DNA of 64,000 nt from Bacillota bacterium (lineage in GTDB: Bacteria; Bacillota; Clostridia; Acetivibrionales; DTU013), in contig JAFABI010000065.1 of the NCBI GenBank assembly GCA_023426125.1, positions 234,592-298,591 of the forward strand, read 5' to 3'. Of this stretch, positions 26,403 to 34,470 are shown one piece after another (within the stretch, counting starts at the first letter, position 1; each line of letters opens with the position of its first letter). A program made the position numbers and the translations under genes. Under the pieces are notes generated by a model. The model ran no database searches. It worked only from the letters and a program-made list of their open reading frames with translations, and was not told the origin of the DNA.

Positions 26403-27617
26403 TTATCCCAAATCGGTCATTGACGCCGTCGTGCCCATAAACTGCAGGATTGAATCCACAATGTATTTTTTCTCATCCCCGGTCAACTCGGGATAGACGG
26501 GGATTGCAAACGTCCTGCCGGCCAGATACTCCGAGACCGGTAAATCGCCGGCTTTGTATCCCAGGCTTTTATACGCTTTCTGCAAATGCAGCGGAACAGG
26601 ATAGTATATTCCGGTAGAAATGCCTTTTTGCTTCAGGAATTGTGTTAATTCTCCCCTATTGTCCGATTGGAGTATATACATATGGAATACGCTCTCAGCC
26701 TCTTCAATAATTCCCGGAACTGTCACGCCTGTGCCTTGAAGTCTACGGTTATAGTAAGCTGCCGTGCTTCTTCTTGTTTCATTCCACTGATCCATGTACT
26801 TCAATTTAACCGAAAGAATTGCCGCCTGGATTTCGTCCAGCCTGGAATTATACCCGATGAGATAATTATAGTATTTTGCGCCGTCAAGGATCGAAGGGGT
26901 ATTCATTGCTTCTTTAACATCTTGCGCATTTTCGCCTGAAAGCAAATTATATGCCTGCATTCCCGCATTCCCGCTTCCATGGACTCTAAGCGCCCTGATG
27001 ATTGTGGCCAGACGGTCGTCGCTCGTTGTAACCATTCCCCCATCCCCAAATGCTCCAAGATTTTTTGTGGGAAAGAAGGAAAAGCAGGCAGCATCTCCCA
27101 ATGAACCGGCTTTCTTCCCCTTATATCCCGCTCCGATTGCCTGGCATGCATCCTCGATTACGTAGAGGTGATATTTTCGTGCAAGCGCATTGATTGCATC
27201 CATCGCTGCAGGTTGACCGAACAGATGGACCGGAAGGATTGCTTTCGTTTTGCCTGAAATCTTTTCTTCGATTAGATCCGCATCGATATTGCAGGTATAC
27301 CGGTCTACATCGACAAAAACGGGTATGGCGCCCACCCTGGAAATAGCTTCCGCCGTTGCAAAGAAGGTAAAAGGTGTGGTAATTACTTCATCCCCTTCTG
27401 AAACTCCACATGCATGGAGGGACAAAATCAGAGCATCCGTTCCATTTGCACAGGCGATTGCATGCTTTACTCCCGTATACTCCGCTACTCTTTTCTCCAA
27501 TTCCTTTACCTTTGGCCCCAGGACATACTGCCCGTTTTCAAGGGCATCAAAAACTGCCCGGTCGATTTCACTTCTTATTTTGTCATATTGGGCCTTCAAA
27601 TCAATCAACGGTATCAT
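26403..27617 (-). CDS. wbpE: PLP-dependent sugar C3-aminotransferase (WbpE/DegT family)
   Basis: 404 residues from ATG 27617 (MIPLIDLKAQYDKI), which has GGGAAGGA upstream; the frame is open to 27677. DegT/DnrJ/EryC1 landmarks: ANGTDALILSLHACGV, TPFTFFATAEAI, DACQAIGAGYKG, and the PLP lysine in SFFPTKNLGAFGDGG. That sequence around the lysine is the form usual in C3-aminotransferases, in contrast to the HATK form at 34471. It aminates the 3-keto sugar made by WbpB. Confidence 0.9.
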   Translation of the reverse strand: MIPLIDLKAQYDKIRSEIDRAVFDALENGQYVLGPKVKELEKRVAEYTGVKHAIACANGTDALILSLHACGVSEGDEVITTPFTFFATAEAISRVGAIPVFVDVDRYTCNIDADLIEEKISGKTKAILPVHLFGQPAAMDAINALARKYHLYVIEDACQAIGAGYKGKKAGSLGDAACFSFFPTKNLGAFGDGGMVTTSDDRLATIIRALRVHGSGNAGMQAYNLLSGENAQDVKEAMNTPSILDGAKYYNYLIGYNSRLDEIQAAILSVKLKYMDQWNETRRSTAAYYNRRLQGTGVTVPGIIEEAESVFHMYILQSDNRGELTQFLKQKGISTGIYYPVPLHLQKAYKSLGYKAGDLPVSEYLAGRTFAIPVYPELTGDEKKYIVDSILQFMGTTASMTDLG

Positions 27618-27661
27618 ACAATCCTTCCCTTCTCTCCTTCTGCAGCATATAACCATTGGAT

Positions 27662-29704
27662 CTAGCCTTTTTCGCACAACGGGCGGATAACCAATTCATA
27701 TTGCTCCAGCTGTATCAATAATTCATCAATCCTGCCAAGCAGAGGATGTTTCGCCCGATAATCCTGATCCAGCTTTTCACTGATTGTTCCCAGATGATCC
27801 CTTATGCTTTCAATATCCAATATGTTTTTCAAGTTAAAGCAACTATTCCTTTCTTCATCCTTTTTCCGTATAATAAGCAGCTTCTCTGACAGGCCGGTAT
27901 TATTATAGTAGAGCAATTGTTTTTCTTTATAAGCCAGGTACTCGCCTATCCTTTGTTTATCCTCATTGCTCAATGAATTGTCGGAAAAAATCCGGTGGAT
28001 GAGATTGAACAATCCCAGGGCATAACTCCCCATGTTTCCAATGACTTCATTGTCAAAGGGATAGTTCATGAAATAGGCTACGGGAAGCATTTCTACCAAT
28101 TCCAATCCGCAATCCTCCAGCGTTTTTTCTACATACTCCCTGCCGCGTATCACAACATGAGGCGACTGGCTTTTTTTATCGATGACGCTGACCGGATCAA
28201 TCAGTATGCATACCCCATGTTCATTCAAATGCCGTGATATATTCCTGATGGCATTTGCATATTTGTCTTCGTCTGTAATATGGAGAAGGACATCCGCGGC
28301 AAATATCAGATCGTACATACCATCATAAGCGTCACTGTCACAGATATCTCCTTGCCTGAAATTATATTGATTGAACCTGCCCTTTAATACGTTGACTGAT
28401 TTTTCAACGATATCAATTGCATCATATGCAAGAATCCCCCTGCTGTGAAAGTATTCCGTAAAAATTCCTATTCCCGGGCCTAATTCCAGGACTTTTTTGT
28501 CGGATATCCTGTCAAAAGCCCTGGTGATCACACCTTCAAGCAAATCTATCCTGCTGCGGTACAGAAATTGATTGTATATTTCCCCCAATCCCCAATACCC
28601 TACTCCTTCAATGCTGAATCTCGAATTCAGCCTCCGGTTCCAATAATCTTTATAATTAAAGCCCCCCGGCTTTTTCTCCTTCGAAATCAGCGCATCCATC
28701 ATCTTGTTTACCGCCTCATATTCCTTAACCAATGAATACCGCTCTTCGATAAACCTCCTGTACTCTCCGGAGTCATAATTTGTTCCGGTGATCATGCCGA
28801 CAGCCTCACCGATTGTATTCCATAAATACTCTTTTTCATAAATCCCTTTTGCTCCCACAAAATTATGAACTACCGGCTTGATCCCTTTTGCCATCGCTTG
28901 CATGACACTCATATTTTGCGATTCCAGCACGCTGGTACATAGTATGTAATTTTTATCCTCCAGCCATTGGTCCAGGTCCTCCTGCCAGTCTTCGAAGAAA
29001 TAATTGTTTTGAAGCCCGAATTCCTCAATCATCTGCTGAAAATACAACGAATCCCTGCGATCCTGGAATCGTCCCGCCACATGGAATTGATACCTGTTAT
29101 CTGCATCATAGATGGCTTTGAAGGTTTGCAGGAGAAGAATGGGACCCTTCTTATAATTGATATATCCCACATAGGCCACCTTAAATCCGGGACTTCGTTC
29201 TTTATAAGTCCATTTGTCCATGTCAACGCCATTGGGTATGGTCACTGTATTTTCTTTAGGAACCTTAAGGTTTTCCGTAACCAGCTTTTGAATGTGTTCC
29301 GCTACAAAAACAAGCTGATCCACACAGTTCCAATTCACTTGCGCCGGATAGCCGGTGAAAGCTTCATAACTATGCAGCCTGCATACGATTTTCCTATCTT
29401 TCGCCAATGCAAGCTTGCTTCCGTAGATGACCAGCCCGTCACACCACTCGAACCAGGAAATATCCGCCCATTGCATCCATTGATCAATCTGCTTCAGTTC
29501 CTCCTGGGTCCTGATCATAATTTTTTTTGTCTCATATTTTTTTGACAGCTCTTCAATAATATCTTCTATGAATTTATCATCGCCTTTTGAAAAGAAAGCA
29601 ATTCTCTTTCTATCTTCTTCCATTTCTTTGTGTCCCTCGCTCTTTCCGGGCTTTTTTCGTCCCCTGTTATCATGTATATGTCTCCGGTTGTCATAATGTC
29701 CCAT
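27662..29704 (-). CDS. Fused GT4 glycosyltransferase and SAM methyltransferase
   Basis: About 680 residues. Residues roughly 35-370 are GT-B family 4-like: VTIPNGVDMDKW, KVAYVGYINYKKGP, QFHVAGRF and a VLESQNMSVMQAMAKG segment with the ExxG-like motif. From about residue 390 a class I methyltransferase follows (KVLELGPGIGIFTEYF, FRQGDICDS, DLIFAADVLLHITDED). The C-terminal 100 residues are helical. The fusion implies transfer and methylation on the same glycan. Start may be ATG 29704 or, better supported by GAGGGAC, ATG 29623 (MEEDRKRI). It is divergent from the collagen-like gene. Confidence 0.78.
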   Translation of the reverse strand: MGHYDNRRHIHDNRGRKKPGKSEGHKEMEEDRKRIAFFSKGDDKFIEDIIEELSKKYETKKIMIRTQEELKQIDQWMQWADISWFEWCDGLVIYGSKLALAKDRKIVCRLHSYEAFTGYPAQVNWNCVDQLVFVAEHIQKLVTENLKVPKENTVTIPNGVDMDKWTYKERSPGFKVAYVGYINYKKGPILLLQTFKAIYDADNRYQFHVAGRFQDRRDSLYFQQMIEEFGLQNNYFFEDWQEDLDQWLEDKNYILCTSVLESQNMSVMQAMAKGIKPVVHNFVGAKGIYEKEYLWNTIGEAVGMITGTNYDSGEYRRFIEERYSLVKEYEAVNKMMDALISKEKKPGGFNYKDYWNRRLNSRFSIEGVGYWGLGEIYNQFLYRSRIDLLEGVITRAFDRISDKKVLELGPGIGIFTEYFHSRGILAYDAIDIVEKSVNVLKGRFNQYNFRQGDICDSDAYDGMYDLIFAADVLLHITDEDKYANAIRNISRHLNEHGVCILIDPVSVIDKKSQSPHVVIRGREYVEKTLEDCGLELVEMLPVAYFMNYPFDNEVIGNMGSYALGLFNLIHRIFSDNSLSNEDKQRIGEYLAYKEKQLLYYNNTGLSEKLLIIRKKDEERNSCFNLKNILDIESIRDHLGTISEKLDQDYRAKHPLLGRIDELLIQLEQYELVIRPLCEKG

Positions 29705-29732
29705 CAAGGATATATTTTCCTTGACGGTTTAC

Positions 29733-29762
29733 ATAAGTACCAAGTTTCACCTTGTTTCATAT
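29733..29762 (+). promoter_or_regulatory. Possible sigma-K-like promoter of the collagen-like gene
   Basis: An AC about 17 bases before CATATACTG (29758 region), near the AC-N16-CATANNNTA pattern with one mismatch. A strong AAAAGGAGGTGA Shine-Dalgarno follows just before the ATG at 29820. Confidence 0.3.
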
Positions 29763-29819
29763 ACTGATGGTGTGAACTTTTTGTTGAGTTTGCAATTTTC
29801 TAAAAGGAGGTGAGATTAG

Positions 29820-31574
29820 ATGCCTTTTATTGAACTAATCGTTAACGGTGGTTTTGAGACGGCAACGTTTCCTCCATGGGTTGAATTCGACGCAACGATA
29901 ACATCGGCGTTTAGCCATACAGGATTTTTCTCCGCTCAGTTAACCAGTGATACAGCAGATTCGTTAATTGCTCAATTTGTTCCGGTAACTCCGGGGCAGA
30001 GGTTTGAGTTTCTCGCATCTCTGGCGAAAGTCGGAGCGGCGCCCAGCCCACAGGTAACGATCGTTATCGTCTATTATGATGCAGCTTTCAACTTACTTGA
30101 TGTAGGGCTACTGATAACCATTCCAGCAAACCGTCTTCCGGATGCTACCGCAAATATTTGGCTTGAAGTCTATAGTATAACCGACACGGTACCTCCCGGA
30201 GCAACACAAGCTCTTGTATTAATCACTAATGTGCTTGAAGCAGGTACTGCCAGTGTCTTAGTAGACGATGTATCTTTATTGGAAGTAGAAGGTGCAGGCG
30301 CTACAGGTGCTACAGGACCGGCAGGACCTACTGGTGCGACTGGAGCCACGGGCGCTACTGGCGCTACCGGAGCTACAGGTGCTACCGGAGCCACGGGTGC
30401 TACCGGAGCTACTGGTGCGACTGGTGCTACCGCTGCCACGGGTGCTACCGGAACTACGGGTGCGACTGGTGCCACAGGTGCTACCGGAGCCACAGGTGCG
30501 ACCGGAGCTACTGGCGCGACCGGAGCTACTGGCGCGACCGGAGCCACAGGTGCGACTGGAGCCACAGGTGCGACTGGAGCCACAGGTGCGACTGGAGCCA
30601 CGGGTGCGACCGGAGCCACAGGTGCGACTGGAGCCACAGGTGCGACTGGAGCCACGGGTACGACCGGAGCCACTGGTGCGACCGGAGCCACGGGTGCGAC
30701 CGGAGCCACGGGTGCGACCGGAGCCACTGGTGCGACCGGAGCCACTGGTGCGACTGGAGCCACGGGTGCGACCGGAGCCACTGGTGCGACCGGAGCCACT
30801 GGTGCGACCGGAGCCACTGGTGCGACCGGAGCCACTGGTGCGACCGGAGCCACGGGTGCGACCGGAGCTACGGGTGCGACCGGAGCCACGGGTGCGACCG
30901 GAGCTACTGGTGCGACCGGAGCCACGGGTGCGACTGGAGCCACGGGTGCGACCGGAGCTACTGGTGCGACCGGAGCCACGGGTGCGACCGGAGCTACTGG
31001 TGCGACCGGAGCCACGGGTGCGACCGGAGCCACAGGTGCGACCGGAGCCACAGGTGCGACCGGAGCCACAGGTGCGACTGGAGCCACAGGTGCGACTGGA
31101 GCCACAGGTGCGACCGGAGCCACGGGTGCGACCGGAGCCACGGGTGCGACTGGAGCCACAGGTGCTACTGGAGCCACAGGTGCGACTGGAGCCACAGGTG
31201 CGACCGGAGCCACGGGTGCGACTGGAGCCACAGGTGCGACTGGAGCCACAGGTGCGACTGGAGCCACAGGTGCGACCGGAGCCACGGGTGCGACTGGAGC
31301 CACAGGTGCTACTGGAGCCACAGGTGCGACCGGAGCCACAGGTGCTACTGGAGCCACAGGTGCGACCGGAGCCACGGGTGCGACCGGAGCCACCGGGCCT
31401 ACCGGAGCCACCGGCGTAACCGGAACCACTGGACCTACCGGACCGACTGGACCGACTGGGCCTACCGGAGCCACCGGCGTAACCGGAACCACTGGACCGA
31501 CTGGGCCTACCGGACCCACTGGGCCTACCGGGCCTACCGGGCCTACTGGGCCTACTGGCGGCACCGGAGTGTAA
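29820..31574 (+). CDS. Collagen-like (Gly-Ala-Thr)n spore-surface protein with NTTRR-F1-like head
   Basis: 584 residues. Residues 1-155 form a beta-sandwich-like head (LIVNGGFETATFPPWVEF, VPVTPGQRFEF, VLVDDVSLLE) matching the N-terminal domain (NTTRR-F1) that precedes triple-helix repeats in Firmicutes exosporium proteins. About 140 Gly-X-Thr triplets follow, mostly GAT, ending in GPT triplets. There is no C-terminal globular domain, no signal peptide and no LPXTG. In Bacillus BclA such Thr residues are O-glycosylated and the protein forms the hairy nap. Here it stands at the centre of the glycan island with a glycosyltransferase gene right behind it, so it is the likely acceptor. Confidence 0.9.
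   Translation: MPFIELIVNGGFETATFPPWVEFDATITSAFSHTGFFSAQLTSDTADSLIAQFVPVTPGQRFEFLASLAKVGAAPSPQVTIVIVYYDAAFNLLDVGLLITIPANRLPDATANIWLEVYSITDTVPPGATQALVLITNVLEAGTASVLVDDVSLLEVEGAGATGATGPAGPTGATGATGATGATGATGATGATGATGATGATGATAATGATGTTGATGATGATGATGATGATGATGATGATGATGATGATGATGATGATGATGATGATGATGATGATGATGTTGATGATGATGATGATGATGATGATGATGATGATGATGATGATGATGATGATGATGATGATGATGATGATGATGATGATGATGATGATGATGATGATGATGATGATGATGATGATGATGATGATGATGATGATGATGATGATGATGATGATGATGATGATGATGATGATGATGATGATGATGATGATGATGATGATGATGATGATGATGATGATGATGATGATGATGATGATGATGATGATGATGPTGATGVTGTTGPTGPTGPTGPTGATGVTGTTGPTGPTGPTGPTGPTGPTGPTGGTGV
30298..31561 (+). repeat. In-frame 9/18-bp tandem repeat coding for collagen triplets
   Basis: About 1.25 kb of a near-identical 18-base unit (GGTGCGACCGGAGCCACG and variants). 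Variation is almost all in third codon positions (CC/CT/CA before GGA). Copies this similar should slip and recombine, so length may vary between strains and be misassembled from short reads. The last 170 bases change to GGACCTACC-type triplets. Confidence 0.95.
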
Positions 31575-31594
31575 TAAAAAACTTATGCAAAATA

Positions 31595-31622
31595 GGGATG
31601 CTCTCCGAAAGGCGGGCATCCC
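31595..31622 (+). terminator. Hairpin after the collagen-like gene
   Basis: GGGATGC at 31595-31601 pairs with GCATCCC at 31616-31622. A short T-rich stretch follows (TTATGTTTTCTT). A weak terminator or processing hairpin between the collagen gene and the next glycosyltransferase, possibly setting their expression ratio. Confidence 0.45.
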
Positions 31623-31651
31623 GCTTATGTTTTCTTAAAAAGGAGTAAAGG

Positions 31652-32746
31652 ATGGATGATATGATTACCATAAGTCTCTGTATGATCGTAAAAAATGAAG
31701 AGGAGATATTGGCCCGCTGTCTGGAAACGGCGAAAGACCTTGTCGATGAAATCAATATTGTGGATACGGGCTCCACTGATCGCACGATTGAAATCGCTCA
31801 ACAGTATACCGACCGTATTTTCCATTTTGAATGGATTAATAACTTTGCAGCAGCCAGAAATGAGTCTTTTAAATATGCTACAAAGGATTATATCCTGTAC
31901 CTTGACGCCGATGACGTTTTACTGGAAGCCGACCGGGCAAAACTGAAGGAATTGAAGGAAACCCTCGACCCCTCTGTGGATTCAGTGTCCATGTATTATG
32001 ATGCGGGCACCGATGAATTCGGCAACGTAACGATGAGATACCGCCGGAACCGCCTTGTTAAGAGGGAAAAAAACTTTCAGTGGCGGGGGGATTGCCATCA
32101 GTACTTAGAAGTGCATGGAAAGATAATCAATTCGGAGATAGCCGTCACCCATAAAAAAATCCGCCATGCTGTCGGCCGCACAGTTTCCATCTATGAAGGC
32201 AAGATTACACGCGGAGATGTTTTTTCGCCGCGAGATCACTTTTACTATGGCAACGAATTAAGAGAAAACGCACGGTATGAAGAAGCGATAGAAAGCTATA
32301 AAAAGAATATCGCCATAAAAGAAGGATGGATTGAAGACAAAATATTTGCGTGCATGTATAAAGGCGACTGTTACCGCTACCTCGGAGACATGGATAACGA
32401 ATTGACCTCCCTGTTTGAAACCTTCAGATTTTCATCTCCAAGAGCGGAAGCATGCAGCCGCATCGGCTATAATTTCCAACGGAAGAAGGACTATAAAACG
32501 GCAATTTTCTGGTATGAACTGGCTACGCGGCAAATTCCTGATTCGGAGCGGTGGAGCTTTGTTTATCCGGCCTATCATACATGGTACCCCCATTTACAGT
32601 TATGTGTCTGCTATTACAACTTAGGAGACAATCAAAAGGCATTCGAGCATAACGAGGAAGCTGCAAAGTACCGGCCGGATGATAAAAGCGTACTGCACAA
32701 CAAAAAATTATTTGAAAGAGTACTGCCTGCAGAGAAAAATCCATAA
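31652..32746 (+). CDS. GT2 glycosyltransferase with TPR-like C-terminus
   Basis: 364 residues. The catalytic half has ISLCMIVKNEEEILARCL, INIVDTGSTDRTIEIA and YLDADDVL (DxD). After residue 200 helical repeats follow (RYEEAIESYKKNIAI, GDCYRYLGDMDNELTSLF, DYKTAIFWYELATRQ), which are TPR-like. GT2-TPR enzymes of this kind, such as the SunS group and spore-protein glycosyltransferases, modify proteins directly. Placement 78 bases after the collagen gene, same strand, makes it the best candidate for adding the first sugar to collagen threonines. GGAGTAAAGG precedes the ATG. Confidence 0.88.
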   Translation: MDDMITISLCMIVKNEEEILARCLETAKDLVDEINIVDTGSTDRTIEIAQQYTDRIFHFEWINNFAAARNESFKYATKDYILYLDADDVLLEADRAKLKELKETLDPSVDSVSMYYDAGTDEFGNVTMRYRRNRLVKREKNFQWRGDCHQYLEVHGKIINSEIAVTHKKIRHAVGRTVSIYEGKITRGDVFSPRDHFYYGNELRENARYEEAIESYKKNIAIKEGWIEDKIFACMYKGDCYRYLGDMDNELTSLFETFRFSSPRAEACSRIGYNFQRKKDYKTAIFWYELATRQIPDSERWSFVYPAYHTWYPHLQLCVCYYNLGDNQKAFEHNEEAAKYRPDDKSVLHNKKLFERVLPAEKNP

Positions 32747-32758
32747 CATGGATTTTTG

Positions 32759-32797
32759 AAAAGCCGCTGCTGCTCTCTAACTTGCGGCGGCTTTTTT
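32759..32797. terminator. Bidirectional terminator between convergent genes
   Basis: AAAAGCCGC at 32759-32767 pairs with GCGGCTTTT at 32787-32795, followed by further T. It lies between the stop codons of the GT2-TPR gene and the leftward acyltransferase gene. Confidence 0.8.
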
Positions 32798-32831
32798 GCT
32801 TTGACGCCTGGGGCGGAATAATTTTTGCCGC

Positions 32832-33482
32832 TTATACCGGATGGGATTTTATCGGCCTCGCTGGTACACCTACAGCTGTACATCTTTCAGGTATATCTTT
32901 GACCGCAATTGCCCCGGCTCCCAGGATACTCCAGCAACCCACGGATTTTTTCGGGATGACGGCACCTTTCGACCCGATTTCACAGCCTTCGTGAATCAGG
33001 ACATTGCCCGACAACGTCACGTCCCAGTACAGCGTGACAAAATCCTCAATGACCGTATCATGTCCTATGCCGCATCCGGGATTGATGGTCACGAAGCTTC
33101 CGATCCTAATATTTACCGACAGGAATGTTCCCCAACAGATGATGTTGCCGGCACCCATTTCAATAAAATCATTTCTGGCCACGCCCGGATGAATCAGGTT
33201 GGCAAAATTCAAGCCATATTCCTTTGCTTTTTGTACAAGCCCGAACTTATCCCTTGGATTGCCTACCGCACATACTCCCCAGACATTGCCGCACCGGTTG
33301 TTTGCAAGCCAGTCGAAGCCTCCGAGCACCGGAGTATTGTTAACGAATGTACCTTGCTTTTCAGGCGTCTCATCAATAAATCCGAGAAAATTCCATTGAT
33401 TTTCATCAAGATTGATATCCTTGACCAGTTGGGCTACTTCTCTTCCCAAAGCACCTGCACCAATCACAATCAAATCTTTCAT
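32832..33482 (-). CDS. PglD/NeuD-family sugar acyltransferase
   Basis: 216 residues. The N-terminal Rossmann-like part (LIVIGAGALGREVAQLV) is followed by a left-handed beta helix (IRIGSFVTINPGCGIGHDTVIED, GCEIGSKGAVIPKK). This is the PglD/NeuD plan, in which an acyl-CoA donor acylates a 4-amino sugar or sialic acid precursor. The His of GIGHDTV fits the catalytic base. With RmlA, RmlB and a C4-aminotransferase nearby, the likely acceptor is a dTDP-4-amino-4,6-dideoxy sugar. It ends the leftward unit that starts at 38696. Confidence 0.87.
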   Translation of the reverse strand: MKDLIVIGAGALGREVAQLVKDINLDENQWNFLGFIDETPEKQGTFVNNTPVLGGFDWLANNRCGNVWGVCAVGNPRDKFGLVQKAKEYGLNFANLIHPGVARNDFIEMGAGNIICWGTFLSVNIRIGSFVTINPGCGIGHDTVIEDFVTLYWDVTLSGNVLIHEGCEIGSKGAVIPKKSVGCWSILGAGAIAVKDIPERCTAVGVPARPIKSHPV

Positions 33483-33545
33483 AACCCATCTCCTTACCCT
33501 TGTTCCCGTTCATACCCTGTGCAAAAAAAGAAGACGCTTTCTTTT

Positions 33546-34193
33546 CTAATCCCCGAAGTACATGCTTTTTGACGGCCTGCTCATGATCACATGGTTGTCC
33601 TGGACGTCACCGGTGACAATGGAACCCATGCCTACCCTGACTTTTTTCCCAAGACGGCATTTTTCCATGATGATGCATCCGGATCCCAGCAAGCTGCTTT
33701 CATCCACCGTAACATCCCCTGCAATGACGCAATTGACCAGGCAGGAGCAATAATTCCGGATAACGGTATCATGTCCCACCACCGTTCTCATGTTAAGAAA
33801 TACATGCCTTCCAATGTCAACATTTACGGATACGATGCAATCAACGCCAATAATCGAGCCTTCACCGATGACTGCGCTCCTGGCTACTCTTGCCGATGGA
33901 TGGATTAAAACCGGAAACCACAAAGGGCAGCCTTTGATCCTGTTGAAAATCCTTTCCTTGGCTTCCGGATTGCTTATGGCGATTACAACATTTACAGGCC
34001 TTTCAAGTCCTCTCAGCATATCGCCCGTACCGATGATCTTGTAGCCATTGACGGTCTCGCCGCAATTCCCCTTGATATCGTCCAGATAGCCTAATATCCT
34101 CCAGGACGGCTTTATACGGTTAATGTCTTCGATTACGTCGACAACTTCCCTGGCCATGCCTCCGGAACCATAGATGATTATATCTTCCGCCAT
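33546..34193 (-). CDS. PglD/NeuD-family sugar acyltransferase (second copy)
   Basis: 215 residues from ATG 34193 (MAEDIIIYGSGGMAREVV), which has GGGGGAAAAT upstream; the frame is open to 34235. It has the same two-part fold as its neighbour, with VGHDTVIRNYCSCLVN as the catalytic His region and LGSGCIIMEKC as beta-helix coils. The two proteins are clearly diverged, so they may acylate different amino sugars or use different acyl donors. Confidence 0.85.
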   Translation of the reverse strand: MAEDIIIYGSGGMAREVVDVIEDINRIKPSWRILGYLDDIKGNCGETVNGYKIIGTGDMLRGLERPVNVVIAISNPEAKERIFNRIKGCPLWFPVLIHPSARVARSAVIGEGSIIGVDCIVSVNVDIGRHVFLNMRTVVGHDTVIRNYCSCLVNCVIAGDVTVDESSLLGSGCIIMEKCRLGKKVRVGMGSIVTGDVQDNHVIMSRPSKSMYFGD

Positions 34194-34239
34194 ATTTTCC
34201 CCCTGCCTTCTATAAAACCCCTTTGGACTCGCCAAAATA

Positions 34240-34462
34240 TAGCACTGGCGAAAATATAACTTCCGATATTCTTTTCCGGGGAACTACGCTTTGGTAGGTT
34301 GCACAGGCGAGCAGCAAGCTTTAGCTTGCGACCAGCCCGCTCCATTCCCCAGAAAAGAATCGGAACTAATATTTCCGGTGCTCCATAACTTCCGATGATC
34401 TTTTTCGGGGAACTACACTCGCCGCTCCATTCCCCGAAAACGGAACCGGAACTAATATTTTA
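34240..34462. repeat. Palindromic element family 1, copy A (full plus core-less tandem)
   Basis: A full copy at 34240-34384: outer end AGCACTGGCGAAAATATAAC, arms CTTCCGATATTCTTTTCC... and their complement, core GGCGAGCAG at 34306, hairpin CAAGCT/AGCTTG, then CGACCAGCCC at 34329. A second copy at 34385-34462 keeps the arms but has lost the core hairpin. It lies between the PglD-like gene and the DegT gene. Confidence 0.85.
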
Positions 34463-34470
34463 GCTGTTTC

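Noticed and set aside
30298..31561. Dense repeat array suggesting CRISPR
   Set aside because: The units are adjacent, in frame and without spacers, so it is coding tandem repeat.
30170..31619. Two long minus-strand frames (464 and 447 codons) and a 375-codon plus-strand frame inside the collagen gene
   Set aside because: They are shadows of the 9/18-base repeat, give only Val-Ala-Pro, Gly-Ser-Arg or Arg-Pro-Glu type repeats, and have no ribosome sites.
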